From Erysipelotrichaceae bacterium (GTDB lineage Bacteria; Bacillota_I; Bacilli_A; Erysipelotrichales; Coprobacillaceae): a DNA stretch of 58,864 nt. The notes below the pieces were generated by a model. The model saw only the letters and a program-made list of their open reading frames with translations. It ran no database searches and was not told the origin of the DNA. The stretch is from assembly GCA_017633115.1 (NCBI GenBank), contig JAGBPZ010000167.1, positions 1 through 58,864 on the forward strand, given 5' to 3'. A program made the translations under genes and the position numbers. Positions 44,254 to 54,500 of the stretch are shown piece by piece. Position 1 is the stretch's first letter, and each line of letters opens with the position of its first letter.

Positions 44254-45984
44254 ATGAAAACATTAAAACGACTTGCCAGTTATTATAAACCCTATTTGGA
44301 TATCTTTATCTTCGATATGATTTGCGCTATTGCTATTTCAGTTATTGATTTGAGTTATCCGCTAATCCTCAATTATTGTACTCGACATCTGTTTATCGGT
44401 GAAAAAAGCTTGATTATCAAGCTTCTGCCAATCGTCCTGGTGATATTACTGATTATGTACATCATTCGTGCACTATGTCGTTACTATGTCAGTGCTCAAG
44501 GCCACATCATGGGTGCAATGATGGAACGTGACATGCGTGCTGATTTATTTGATCAATACCAGCGTCTTTCATTTAGCTATTATGATACTCACAATACCGG
44601 TGTCATGATGAGCAGAGTCATCTCCGATTTATTCGATATCAGTGAATTTGCACATCATGGACCTGAAAATCTTTTTATATCCTTTATTAAGATTGTTGGT
44701 TCATTTTTCATTCTTTCAATGATCCATCTCCCACTGGCTCTGATTTTATTACTTGTAACAATCGTTATGGCGGTCTTTAGCTTTTCACAAAACAAACGTA
44801 TGCGCCGTACTTTTGATGACAATCGCCGTCGCATCGGCGATGTGAACGCCACGGTATTAGACTCATTAAGTGGTATTCGTATTGTCCAGTCATTTACCAA
44901 TGAAGACTATGAAAAAGAGAAATTCAAACATTCAAATGATGCCTTTTTAGACTCAAAGCGTGACAACTACCACGCTATGGGTTTCTTTCAGGCAGGCAAT
45001 GGTTTCTTTCTAGGATTGCTGTATATCACCCTGATTGGGGCTGGTGGTTACTTTGTGATCAATAATACAATTGATCCTATATCACTGGCAACCTTTGCCC
45101 TCTATATCAACATCTTTGTCGCACCAATTGAAGTCCTTGTTGAATTCACAGAAATGCTACAAAAAGGGTTATCGGGATTTCGTCGTTTTGAAGAGATTAT
45201 CGATGAACAACCGGATGTTGTCGAATCGCCTGATGCGAAACCACTGACTGATGTAAAGGGGCATATCTGTTTCAATCAGGTCACTTTCACTTATGATCAT
45301 GCATCTAAAGTACTTGATCAAGTCGATATCGATATCCCTGCGGGTGACAAAATCGCTGTTGTCGGACCAAGTGGATCGGGTAAAACAACTCTTTGTTCAC
45401 TCATACCCCGCTTCTATGATGTCACTCAGGGAGCAATCACCATTGATGGTCATGATGTCAGGGATGTCACACTAAAATCTTTGCGACAGACAATCGGACT
45501 TGTCTCCCAAGATGTTTATCTCTTCAACGCTTCCATTTATGACAATATTGCCTATGGCAATCTCGATGCCACCGATGAAGAAATTATTGAAGCAGCTAAA
45601 AAGGCTTATATCCACGATGATATCATGAGTTTTCCTGATGGTTATCAAACGCTTTGTGGTGAACGAGGTACCCGCTTATCTGGTGGGCAGAAACAGCGTA
45701 TCGCAATTGCCCGTGTCTTCCTTAAAAATCCATCAATCCTGATTCTTGATGAAGCAACGAGTGCTCTTGATAACGAGTCTGAACGTATCGTTCAGAAAGG
45801 ACTTGAGGATTTAAGTGTTGGCCGTACTTGTGTGATGATTGCCCATCGCCTTTCAACAATCAAAAATGCAGATCACATTATCGTTATTGATAATGAAGGT
45901 ATTAAGCAACAAGGGACCCATGATGAGCTTATGGCAAAAGGTGGTCTTTACAAAGACTACTATAACCTGCAGTTTAGACAATAA
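44254..45984 (+). CDS. ABC exporter, fused permease and ATPase (half-transporter)
   Basis: The 576-residue protein has six spans (about 1-310) and a nucleotide-binding domain. Walker A is GPSGSGKTT near 371, the signature is LSGGQKQRIAIARV, Walker B is ILILDEATSALD, and the switch His is in IAHRLSTI. It is the usual MsbA/LmrA-like homodimeric form. The substrate is unknown. ATG 44254 follows GGAGG at 44244; the TTG at 44242 is rejected. No partner half-transporter is adjacent. Confidence 0.95.
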   Translation: MKTLKRLASYYKPYLDIFIFDMICAIAISVIDLSYPLILNYCTRHLFIGEKSLIIKLLPIVLVILLIMYIIRALCRYYVSAQGHIMGAMMERDMRADLFDQYQRLSFSYYDTHNTGVMMSRVISDLFDISEFAHHGPENLFISFIKIVGSFFILSMIHLPLALILLLVTIVMAVFSFSQNKRMRRTFDDNRRRIGDVNATVLDSLSGIRIVQSFTNEDYEKEKFKHSNDAFLDSKRDNYHAMGFFQAGNGFFLGLLYITLIGAGGYFVINNTIDPISLATFALYINIFVAPIEVLVEFTEMLQKGLSGFRRFEEIIDEQPDVVESPDAKPLTDVKGHICFNQVTFTYDHASKVLDQVDIDIPAGDKIAVVGPSGSGKTTLCSLIPRFYDVTQGAITIDGHDVRDVTLKSLRQTIGLVSQDVYLFNASIYDNIAYGNLDATDEEIIEAAKKAYIHDDIMSFPDGYQTLCGERGTRLSGGQKQRIAIARVFLKNPSILILDEATSALDNESERIVQKGLEDLSVGRTCVMIAHRLSTIKNADHIIVIDNEGIKQQGTHDELMAKGGLYKDYYNLQFRQ

Positions 45985-45993
45985 TGATCAAAT

Positions 45994-46060
45994 GAAAAAT
46001 CTCACTTTCAGTGATCAGATGATTTAATCATTTCATCTGTCCACCTAAGTGAGATTTTAT
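45994..46060. terminator. Large bidirectional terminator (ABC exporter / mgtE)
   Basis: The outer stem AAAATCTCACTT/AAGTGAGATTTT (45996-46007, 46047-46058) encloses a second stem CAGATGA/TCATCTG (46016-46022, 46033-46039). A- and T-tracts flank both sides. Confidence 0.8.
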
Positions 46061-46080
46061 ATTTATATGCATGCCTTATA

Positions 46081-47406
46081 TCAAATCAATAATGGCAGGA
46101 ATAATTTTGCGAGTGCAAGAAAGATAAAGAAGCCTAAAACATCCGTCGCTGTTGTGACAAAGATTGAACTCGCAACAGCTGGGTCCTGGTGCATCATTTT
46201 AAGACAGACTGGAACAAGGAAGCCAAAAATACCAGCCACGACCATATTGCCTATCATCGCCACAATAACGATAAGTGAAAGGAAAACATTGTGATAAATG
46301 ATGTAGACTACAATACTTGTGACAATACCATTGATGGCACCATTGATTATACCAGCAAAGATTTCTTTGAACAAAGCACGGCGACCTTCAGTAGAGTTGA
46401 CAGTTTCTCGAGCGAGATGTCTCACCACAATCGACATTGTCTGTGATCCGGCATTCCCACCCATACCACTGATAATCGTCATAATTGCTGATAAGGCAAC
46501 AACCTGTGAAATCGTATCTTCAAACAGTTTGACAACTGATGAAGCAAGAAACGCTGTCAAAAGATTGACTAACAACCATGGCAGTCTCATCTTAACAGAT
46601 TCAAAAAGTGTCGATTCAAGCGTTTCTTCCTCATTAACACCATAAAGTTTGAGTAAGTCTTCATCACTTTCCTGAATGATAACATCGATAATATCATCGA
46701 CAGTGATGACACCAAGTAATTGACCATGAGTGACGACTGGTAAAGTGTTCAAGTCATATCTGGCAACAAGTTTAGCGGCTTCTTCCTGGTCAGCTTCCGC
46801 TTCAATTGAAATTGGATGAGGACTCATGATTTCTAATAATTTTGCAGTTCTTGGCGATGTCAATAGCTTACGTAAATCAACACTGCCACATAATTTATTT
46901 TTATCATCAACAACATAAATTGTTTGTAGCTGTTCTGTTTTAGGTGCAATTTCAACAATTCTCCTGAGACCTTCAGCAACTGTTCGCTCTTCTCTTAAAG
47001 CTATATAAGCCGTTGTCATTAACCCGCCGGCACTCTCTTCAGGATATTGAAGTAAGCCAGTGATAATGTCACGGTCTTCTTTTTTCATCTGGTCGAGCAG
47101 TTTTTTACGTTTGCCAATATTGAAATCACTGAGAATATCAACAATATCGTCATCGGACATATCGTTGATGACCATCAAAAAGCGATGTTCATCCAACATT
47201 AAAGCGATACGTAAACGCTCCTCATCATCTGATTCTTCAAGTAGATGGGCAATTTCAATATCCGGCAATAATTGCAACAGTTCTGATAATTCATCATCGT
47301 CTAAATCATCGACTTCATCCGCAAAGTCATATGCTTCATGTTCATGAATATACACTAATAAGGCATCTTGCTTCTTTTCTTTCAATAATTCTTTTAATGA
47401 TTTCAT
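46081..47406 (-). CDS. mgtE: Magnesium transporter MgtE
   Basis: The roughly 441-residue protein imports Mg2+. The N-terminal acidic superhelical domain (about 10-120, many Asp/Glu) and the tandem CBS pair (about 130-250, ESAGGLMTTAYIAL, LLGVITVDDIIDVI) gate the pore. The C-terminal five-span region contains GGNAGSQTMSIVVRHLA and the conserved LGFFIFLALA end. ATG 47406 after AGAAGG is preferred to the frame opened at 47457. No M-box consensus is seen upstream. Confidence 0.95.
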   Translation of the reverse strand: MKSLKELLKEKKQDALLVYIHEHEAYDFADEVDDLDDDELSELLQLLPDIEIAHLLEESDDEERLRIALMLDEHRFLMVINDMSDDDIVDILSDFNIGKRKKLLDQMKKEDRDIITGLLQYPEESAGGLMTTAYIALREERTVAEGLRRIVEIAPKTEQLQTIYVVDDKNKLCGSVDLRKLLTSPRTAKLLEIMSPHPISIEAEADQEEAAKLVARYDLNTLPVVTHGQLLGVITVDDIIDVIIQESDEDLLKLYGVNEEETLESTLFESVKMRLPWLLVNLLTAFLASSVVKLFEDTISQVVALSAIMTIISGMGGNAGSQTMSIVVRHLARETVNSTEGRRALFKEIFAGIINGAINGIVTSIVVYIIYHNVFLSLIVIVAMIGNMVVAGIFGFLVPVCLKMMHQDPAVASSIFVTTATDVLGFFIFLALAKLFLPLLI

Positions 47407-47596
47407 AGCTGTCACATCCTTCTTTTCGCATTTTACACCTTTAAAATAAGAAAACAATATGAATGATAATAATTATAAACAAATACAAAAGTTATAGTTC
47501 ATTTTATGGCTTGATAACTTATGAAATGTTATTTGTTACAATTGCTTATTTTTCTCAATCATTCTAAAATAATAGTAGCAAAGGAGTTGATTGATT

Positions 47597-48082
47597 GTGC
47601 TTATAAGGAAAGCTCATTTATTATACGCACTGATGTTTTCCATCCTGTTGCTTTTATGCGGTTGTCAACAAAAGCAACAACCGACAGTCGATACATCGGT
47701 GTCAGAAGAAGAAAATAAGGAGGAAAGTATTATGACATTAAAGATGACTATCAATGAGAAACCAGTAGACGTTGTTTGGGAAAGCAATGATGCTGTTACA
47801 GCTTTACAGGAGCTTGCAAAAGAGACCCTTGAAATCAAGTTGAATCAGTACGGAGGTTTCGAACAGGTAGGTTCAATTGGTTCATCACTGCCTCGTAATG
47901 ATAAACAAATTACAACTGATCCCGGTGATATCGTTCTTTATTCAGGTGATCAAATGGTCGTTTTCTTTGGTACAAACTCATGGGCTTATACCCGTCTGGG
48001 AAAAATCAAAGGTCAATCAGAAAAAGAGCTGACAAAATTACTCAAAAAGAAAAGTGTGACTATCACACTTAAATACGAATAA
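47597..48082 (+). CDS. Cyclophilin-like fold lipoprotein
   Basis: The roughly 161-residue lipoprotein has a signal peptide (LIRKAHLLYALMFSILLLL) and a lipobox LCGC, so it should be membrane-anchored outside the cell. The mature domain (about 48-160) has the cyclophilin-like fold pattern of Cyclophil_like2 proteins: LKMTINEKPVDVVWE, YGGFEQVGSIGSSLPRND, PGDIVLYSGDQMVVFFG, NSWAYTRLGKI. Isomerase activity is not shown for this group. Start is GTG 47597 or TTG 47591, both near AAGGAG. Confidence 0.8.
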   Translation: MLIRKAHLLYALMFSILLLLCGCQQKQQPTVDTSVSEEENKEESIMTLKMTINEKPVDVVWESNDAVTALQELAKETLEIKLNQYGGFEQVGSIGSSLPRNDKQITTDPGDIVLYSGDQMVVFFGTNSWAYTRLGKIKGQSEKELTKLLKKKSVTITLKYE

Positions 48083-48094
48083 TATTCAAAGCAG

Positions 48095-48123
48095 GAATCA
48101 TCAATCCTGCTTTTTTAAACGCT
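48095..48123 (+). terminator. Terminator of the lipoprotein gene
   Basis: The 9-bp stem AAAGCAGGA/TCCTGCTTT (48095-48103, 48112-48120) is followed by a T-run. Confidence 0.88.
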
Positions 48124-48150
48124 AAAAAAGAACTCCATGTGGAGTTCTCT
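48124..48150 (-). terminator. Terminator of the alanine dehydrogenase gene
   Basis: The 8-bp stem AGAACTCC/GGAGTTCT (48129-48136, 48141-48148) with a T-run on the minus strand lies just past the ald stop. Confidence 0.88.
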
Positions 48151-48159
48151 TTGAATTGA

Positions 48160-49275
48160 TTAGATTAAAGTTAAGAGATCAGTGTAATCGTAACCATCGA
48201 AGCTGTCAGCTACATTCTTGCAAACGATCTTACCATCATAGCAGTTAACACCAGATGCGATGACTGCACTGTCTTTAACGGCTGCTTCTAAGCCTTTATT
48301 AGCAATTTCTAAACCATATCTGATTGTTGCATTTGTAAGCGCGATAGTACTTGTTCTTGGTACTGCACCTGGCATATTACCAACACAGTAATGTACGACG
48401 CCACCTTCGACGTAGATTGGATCATCATGAGTTGTGACTTTTGAAGTTTCACCACAACCACCCTGGTCAATTGCAACGTCAACAAAAACAGCACCATTCT
48501 TCATGACATCAAGATGTTTAGCTTTGAATAATTTAGGAGTTGAACCACCTGGAATTAATACTGAACCAATAACTAAGTCAGCATCTTTTAAAGCACGTTC
48601 AACATTGCTGTCATTTGAAACTAATGTCTGAACCTGAGAACCAAACATATTATCAAGTTCTTCTAAACGTTTTAAGCTGATATCTAAGATTGTAACGTTG
48701 GCACCCATACCAACAGCAATCTTACAAGCGTTAGCACCAACTGTGCCGCCACCTAAAATAACAACGTTAGCTTTAGGAGTACCTGGAACACCAGCTAATA
48801 AGACACCTTCACCACCATATTTCTTTTCGAGATATTTAGCACCTTCCTGGATTGATAAACGACCAGCAATCTGGCTCATAGGTGCTAATAATGGTAATGA
48901 TCCATCAGTTTCCTGTAATGTTTCATAGGCAACTGCTTTAACCTTACCTTCAAGTAAAGCATCCATCTGCTGCTTATCTGCTGCTAAATGAAGGTAAGTA
49001 TAAAGAATTAAACCATCACGGAATAATGGATATTCACATGGTAATGGTTCTTTAACTTTAACCATCATATCAACAAGTGCCCAGATTTCTTTAGGATCAT
49101 CTAATAAAGATGCACCAGCTTCAACATATTCAGCATCTTTGAAGCCAGAACCTACACCAGCACCTTTTTCAACATAGACATGATGTCCAGCGTTGACATA
49201 AGTACGTACATTATCAGGTGTTAAACCTACACGGAATTCATTGTTTTTAATTTCTTTGACACATCCAACTTTCAT
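48160..49275 (-). CDS. ald: Alanine dehydrogenase
   Basis: The 371-residue enzyme interconverts alanine and pyruvate with NAD. The start MKVGCVKEIKNNEFRVGLTP is characteristic, the Rossmann region is VVILGGGTVGANACKIAVGM near 170-190, and the later motif YCVGNMPGAVPRTST is diagnostic of the AlaDH/PNT family. ATG 49275 after AGAGGAC is preferred to the extended frame at 49362. Length matches Bacillus Ald (about 378). Confidence 0.96.
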   Translation of the reverse strand: MKVGCVKEIKNNEFRVGLTPDNVRTYVNAGHHVYVEKGAGVGSGFKDAEYVEAGASLLDDPKEIWALVDMMVKVKEPLPCEYPLFRDGLILYTYLHLAADKQQMDALLEGKVKAVAYETLQETDGSLPLLAPMSQIAGRLSIQEGAKYLEKKYGGEGVLLAGVPGTPKANVVILGGGTVGANACKIAVGMGANVTILDISLKRLEELDNMFGSQVQTLVSNDSNVERALKDADLVIGSVLIPGGSTPKLFKAKHLDVMKNGAVFVDVAIDQGGCGETSKVTTHDDPIYVEGGVVHYCVGNMPGAVPRTSTIALTNATIRYGLEIANKGLEAAVKDSAVIASGVNCYDGKIVCKNVADSFDGYDYTDLLTLI

Positions 49276-49538
49276 TATATTTGTCCTCTTTCTGCCTGCA
49301 TAACAGGACTTATTGTTTTCAATGTTATATTCATTTATACCATGACGCCCTTTTTGTTGCAAGAATATCTATACCTTAAAGAAAAATTTTCTCTTTAAAA
49401 ATTCTCATTTTCCTAAAATATCACGTTTTATTATCGATTTAAGCAATTTATTTTATTGAAGCTCTTAATTTTTGATTTGTTTCACTATGTAATTCATAGT
49501 GAATTCGCTATAATAAAATCATAATTGAGGTGAAGCCA
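49276..49538. promoter_or_regulatory. Divergent region with a palindrome at the carboxypeptidase promoter
   Basis: A perfect 9-bp inverted repeat TTCACTATG-N5-CATAGTGAA (49481-49503) ends 5 bases before TATAAT (49509-49514). It covers the weak -35 position of the carboxypeptidase promoter. The ald side holds only a short leader with a small hairpin near 49295-49310. Confidence 0.65.
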
Positions 49539-51200
49539 ATGAAAAAACTGTTATTAATAGTATTAACTTTGTTTTTACTACTAGGATCTGGAAATATAAT
49601 CAACGCGGAAGACTCTGTCATTCCTGATGATTCTTCCGATATTGTCGAGGAAGTCGAAGCGTTTGGTGTCAAAGGCATTGATTACAATGTCATTAAAAAA
49701 AGTGACGAATCATATACCAACACCATTACAGTTACCCCTGCTGGCACTTACTATATCGATCTTCAATACAATAATGGCTCATCTTATAAAACTATCGCTT
49801 CTTATACCACTGATCATGATGGGATTGCTGATGTTGAATTTCCTGATGACTATTGGGCAAATGCAAGCCATACAAAATGGCGCATAATTGTCAATGCTAC
49901 ACCTGATACGGAAGAATATATCAGTGATGATATCACTCTGTACACAAGTAACCGTGATACTTTAAAACTCTATGGTGATGTGGGCTATATCTATAATATC
50001 GAACATCAATTACCAGTCTATCAAAAGAATACAACAAAGCAGCATGAGATTGCGAGCATCACAAAGATCATGACAGCTATTCTAGCAATTGAAAATTGTG
50101 ATTTAGATGATGAAGTCACTATTTCCAGTACCGCTGCCAAAACATCTTATTCACACATTCTATTAACAGAAAATGAAAAAGTCACTGTTAAGAATTTGCT
50201 TTATGCCGCTATGCTGCCTTCAAGTAATGGCGCTGCCCGTGCTTTAGGTGAGCATGTTGCTGGCAGTCAAAGTGACTTTGCCAAACTCATGAATGAAAAA
50301 GCAAAAGAACTTGGCTGCACAAATACTCATTTTGTCAACTGCCATGGACTTCATCATAAGGATCACTACTCCACAGCACATGATGTGGCTTTGATTTTAG
50401 CTTATGCTTACCAAAACAGCACTTTTAGAAAAATCATTGGTACAACAAGTTATACTTATCAAAATGTAGATGGCACTTATACTTGTCCACTAGCAAGCAC
50501 TAATAAACTTCTAACAATGTCTGGTGTGGAAGGTGGTAAAACAGGTTTCACCGATGAAGCCGGCAAATGTTATGCTGGAGTGTTTAGTTATAAGGGCGAA
50601 CACTATGTCACCGTGACATTGGGCTGTAAAACAAGCAAAAAGCGTTGGCATGATGCTAAACATTTAATCAGCTATATTAAGTATTGGTATGGTAATCCAT
50701 ATACAATTTATTATCATACTGATGGTGGCGAAATAGATGACTATTCGCCTCGTACATATAACGGTAAACAAACAGTGACTTTGTTAAAAGCGACAAAGCG
50801 TAATTATTTCTTTAAAGGTTGGTATACAAGTGCAGCTTTAAAAACAAAAATCACGACCATCAAAAAAGGTAAAAGTGGTCATAAACATCTTTATGCTAAG
50901 TGGTCAAAAGTTAAAGTCAAAAAAGCAAGAAAACCTAAGGTTAAAAATATTAAAAAGAAAAAAATCATTGCTACATGGAAAAAGACAACTTCTGCTAAAG
51001 GTTATCAATTACAATATTCAACAGATAAAACTTTCATAGAAAATGTTAAAACAAAGTCCACAAAGAAGAAATCATTGACTGTCAAGTGTGATAAAAAAGG
51101 TACTTACTATGTCCATGTACGTGCCTACCGTCTTGATTCAACAGGTCATAAAGTCTATGGACTTTGGAGCACACCAGTTACAGTCAAAGTCAAAAAATAG
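49539..51200 (+). CDS. dacA: Secreted D-alanyl-D-alanine carboxypeptidase (S11) with C-terminal repeats
   Basis: The 553-residue exported enzyme trims peptidoglycan stem peptides. The signal peptide is at 1-25, followed by an unassigned domain of about 100 residues. The S11 domain has SITK (Ser near 173), SSN near 228 and KTG near 333. After it come an InlB-type B repeat (about 388-460, TIYYHTDGGEID, FFKGWYTS, KHLYAKW) and a Lys-rich fibronectin-like domain (about 465-553). No LPXTG or C-terminal amphipathic anchor is visible; the basic tail may bind the wall (inference). ATG 49539 follows GAGG. Confidence 0.93.
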   Translation: MKKLLLIVLTLFLLLGSGNIINAEDSVIPDDSSDIVEEVEAFGVKGIDYNVIKKSDESYTNTITVTPAGTYYIDLQYNNGSSYKTIASYTTDHDGIADVEFPDDYWANASHTKWRIIVNATPDTEEYISDDITLYTSNRDTLKLYGDVGYIYNIEHQLPVYQKNTTKQHEIASITKIMTAILAIENCDLDDEVTISSTAAKTSYSHILLTENEKVTVKNLLYAAMLPSSNGAARALGEHVAGSQSDFAKLMNEKAKELGCTNTHFVNCHGLHHKDHYSTAHDVALILAYAYQNSTFRKIIGTTSYTYQNVDGTYTCPLASTNKLLTMSGVEGGKTGFTDEAGKCYAGVFSYKGEHYVTVTLGCKTSKKRWHDAKHLISYIKYWYGNPYTIYYHTDGGEIDDYSPRTYNGKQTVTLLKATKRNYFFKGWYTSAALKTKITTIKKGKSGHKHLYAKWSKVKVKKARKPKVKNIKKKKIIATWKKTTSAKGYQLQYSTDKTFIENVKTKSTKKKSLTVKCDKKGTYYVHVRAYRLDSTGHKVYGLWSTPVTVKVKK

Positions 51201-51249
51201 AAGCAATCATGGGTCAGTGACTCAGAATTGCTTCTTTTATATTTCTCAC
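51199..51249 (+). terminator. Terminator of the carboxypeptidase gene
   Basis: The 9-bp stem AGAAGCAAT/ATTGCTTCT (51199-51207, 51237-51245) is followed by TTTT. Confidence 0.75.
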
Positions 51250-51280
51250 TACTTTCAGGTTCGTCACCTATATAACAGTC

Positions 51281-51484
51281 TTATTTGGATGAAGCTCGGA
51301 TAATCTTTTGGATTTCGCTTCTTTCAAGCCAGATTGTTTTTCCATCCACTAAGTGGACCATTTCCACATCATTTTTATAATCGTTGCCGATATAAATAAT
51401 CTCATCAATGTTTAAAAGTATAGATTTTCTACCCAGACCAGAAACATCTTTACGATAAATATTAATTGGTACAAATTTCGCCAT
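51281..51484 (-). CDS. Small protein of unknown function (67 aa)
   Basis: The 67-residue soluble protein is predicted to be mainly beta-strand with a C-terminal helix. The pattern ILLNIDEIIYIGND, then VHLVDGKTIWLERSEIQKII, resembles FlbD-like or LytTR-like small beta proteins, but no firm family is recognised. AGGAGAG precedes ATG 51484. It follows the terminator of the AAA+ operon in the same direction, so it is probably a separate unit. Confidence 0.65.
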   Translation of the reverse strand: MAKFVPINIYRKDVSGLGRKSILLNIDEIIYIGNDYKNDVEMVHLVDGKTIWLERSEIQKIIRASSK

Positions 51485-51537
51485 TATAACTCTCCTGTTT
51501 ATTTGTCATATTTTTAAGTATTATCAATTAAATATTT

Positions 51538-51577
51538 AGAAAAAGTGATATTGATTGATCCTCAATATCACTTTTAT
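51538..51577 (-). terminator. Terminator of the AAA+ operon
   Basis: A perfect 14-bp stem (51541-51554 with 51562-51575) with a 7-base loop is followed by a T-tract on the minus strand, just past the AAA+ stop. Confidence 0.92.
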
Positions 51578-51579
51578 AA

Positions 51580-54500
51580 TTATGACAGATTACAAACTTT
51601 GATGATTTCTGCTACTGAAGGTATATCTTCTATGGTCACAGACATCTTGATATCATCATCACTTATAGTTTCAATCAAACGATTTTCAACATTATTTCTA
51701 ATCGCATCATATAATTCTCTGATAGTACGTCCATTCGCAAACTTTTTTTCTTCATGAATGATTTTAATGATGTCATTGATTTTTTCTTGAGCATCATTAT
51801 TCACCGTGAGTTGATCCTTTGACATCATATATTTGATAATATCAATGCATTCTTCAACTGAATAGTCAGGGAAATTAATTTCCTTTATTCGACTCTTCAA
51901 CCCTGGATTAATGGCATAAAGGCCATCCATCTCACCAGGATATCCTGCAAAAATCAAACAACTGTTACGACGATACTGTTCATCATCCATGAATCGAACC
52001 AGTTCGGCAATGGCTTCTTTGCCGAAATTATTATCACTGCCATTAGCGAGAATATAGGCTTCATCAATTAATGTAATACAACCAAGACCACTTTCTAATA
52101 CACTTCTCGTCTTAAGTGCAGTCTGCCCTACATAACCTGCTACAAGATCAGATGCACCATTTGTACGGTAAGGCCTTGTCAATATACCTAACTCTCGTAA
52201 GTAACGATCAAGAAGTTCAACGCTTGTGGTTTTCCCAGCGCCTGGCTTTCCTTTGAAGAAATAGTGACCAGGTTCAATAGTCTTAGCATGCTGAGGGACT
52301 TTTTTATTAAAGATTTCTGTCTTAATGATTTTCTTTATGACATCCTTTAATTCTTTGTTGCCAGTGCGTTCATGGTCGATTTGTTCAAGCATTACTTTCA
52401 AACGATCTAATTCCTGTTCTTTAGATTCAGGAGAATAACGCATAATGATATTTGGATCTAAATCATCAATGCTAAGAATCTTACGATTTGTCTTATCGGC
52501 ATGACGATTGTGCATAGTAATTAAATCATCTAACAGATTCTTGATCTGACGTGCATTTCCTGAATCAGGAGTGCGATGTTCATATAAAGACTGACAATAG
52601 TTCTCTACTATCGCATTGAGTTCATCAGTTGAGTGATAACCTTTGGATTGCGTCATTTTCAAGAATATTGAATATAACTCTTTACCAGAATAGTCATGTA
52701 GATGAATAATACTACGACTGCGACCTCCTTCACGTCTGGCATCAAAGCGGTTGCCAAAGCCAGGGTCTAGATTAAGGAACTGATCAAGATTCTTTTCATA
52801 GATTGCAAAGATTACTCTTAACGGTTTCTTTTGATCTTCAATTGGTGCTAAAAACGTCTGAATAACTTCTTTACCGGTTGCATGATCAGCACCATTCAAT
52901 AATTGATGACACTCATCGACAAGCAAAAGACGATTACCACTTAAGGCTTCATCAATGACTTTTTTAGCGTCTGCTTTACTACCATTTTGATAAGTGCTCA
53001 TAAGTGCATCAGATGAAATCCTGACAGATTCAGCACTTGAAATGACATGGAGACGATAATAGAAATTTGTCATCAAGTCAAACAATGTTGATTTACCAGT
53101 ACCAGAATTACCTGCAATAATCAAAGGTCTTACTGGCATATGGAAAACAGATTGGCCATCTTCTTTATAAGCATTGACAGCATAGGCAATATCACGCAAG
53201 TGTTCAATGACATCATCAAATCCCACATAACGCTCATTAATATCTTTAATGATGTCTTCAAGAACTTCAAGTGGTGATTCTTCTTTAGGAGGCAGTACAG
53301 ACATATAGTTATCAGGTAAATCGTTAACCTCATATACTTTAGCCTCTGGTGATGCTAAATCTATACCTTGAGCCTTACATCTTTCGATACGTTTGTCATT
53401 CATCTTTTCCAGAATGTTTTTCATTTCTCCTGCGTTACGATGATCAGCATCATTGACTTCATGGACATACTCACAGATACGCTTAAGCTCTTCGTCACAT
53501 TCCGCAGTTGATGATTGATTGTTTTTGCGCATCATCAGTTTTATGATTTCAAAAAGCTCTTCTGCTGAATAGTCATCAATCACAATACGTGTGAAACGTC
53601 TACTGACGCCAGGATTGAGAGCATCAAACTCTTTTTCTTTGTTTGGATAAAGAGCAACTGTACACATTAATGGATTATCGCGACTTGTTGCAGATTCTGT
53701 AGGTGCTAATAAGGCACTGACAATTCCTGCGCCATCAATATTACGTTCCGTCAGACTAGATGCCTCATCAACAAATAACATTGCCTGACGACTTTGTGCT
53801 TCATCAATATATTTCTTGAATTTTTCGATTCCAGCGCCTACATATTGACTAGCTAAGTCTGTGGCTGTACAGTCGACATTTTGTGATGTACCCGTAAGTC
53901 CAAGTTGGAAGTAAAGACGTCCTAATATTGCTCCAATCTCACTCTTACCCGTACCAGGATTGCCAATAAGTTTAATAGAACCGGCATGGACTTCGTCTAG
54001 CGGTCTATTATTGGCTTTGGCATCTTCCACGCGATTGGCTAAATTGATCAGCTGTTGACGAACGCCCTTCATGCCAATGTAATTCTGATCCAAATCATTG
54101 AGAATACTATTTATAGAATCATTCGTATCAATATCTTCAAACCATTTTTCATCAATGATTCTATCGTTCACAGATAGTCCATAGAAATCCGACTCTATAG
54201 CTGGTTTAGAAAGACATTTTGCATAAATGCTTTCTGCCATTGTTTCCATGACACGACCATTGCCAAAATGGCGACGGTCACGAGAATGATAAATTGATGA
54301 CATCAAACAAAGCAAACTACCATCCTCAATGAGAGCAGGATCAACACTACCACCTTTTTCATCAAGTTTTGATAGAAAAATCTTCATCAGTAATTCAGGA
54401 TCATAGTCTTTTAATGTGATGATATTGTTTTTGAAGCGGCTTTTAAAGCCCTGATCAAGATTAAAAATTTTATCCATATCACCATCATATCCAGCGATGA

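Noticed and set aside
47407-47596. M-box magnesium riboswitch before mgtE
   Set aside because: The conserved M-box core could not be found and the space is shared with a divergent gene.
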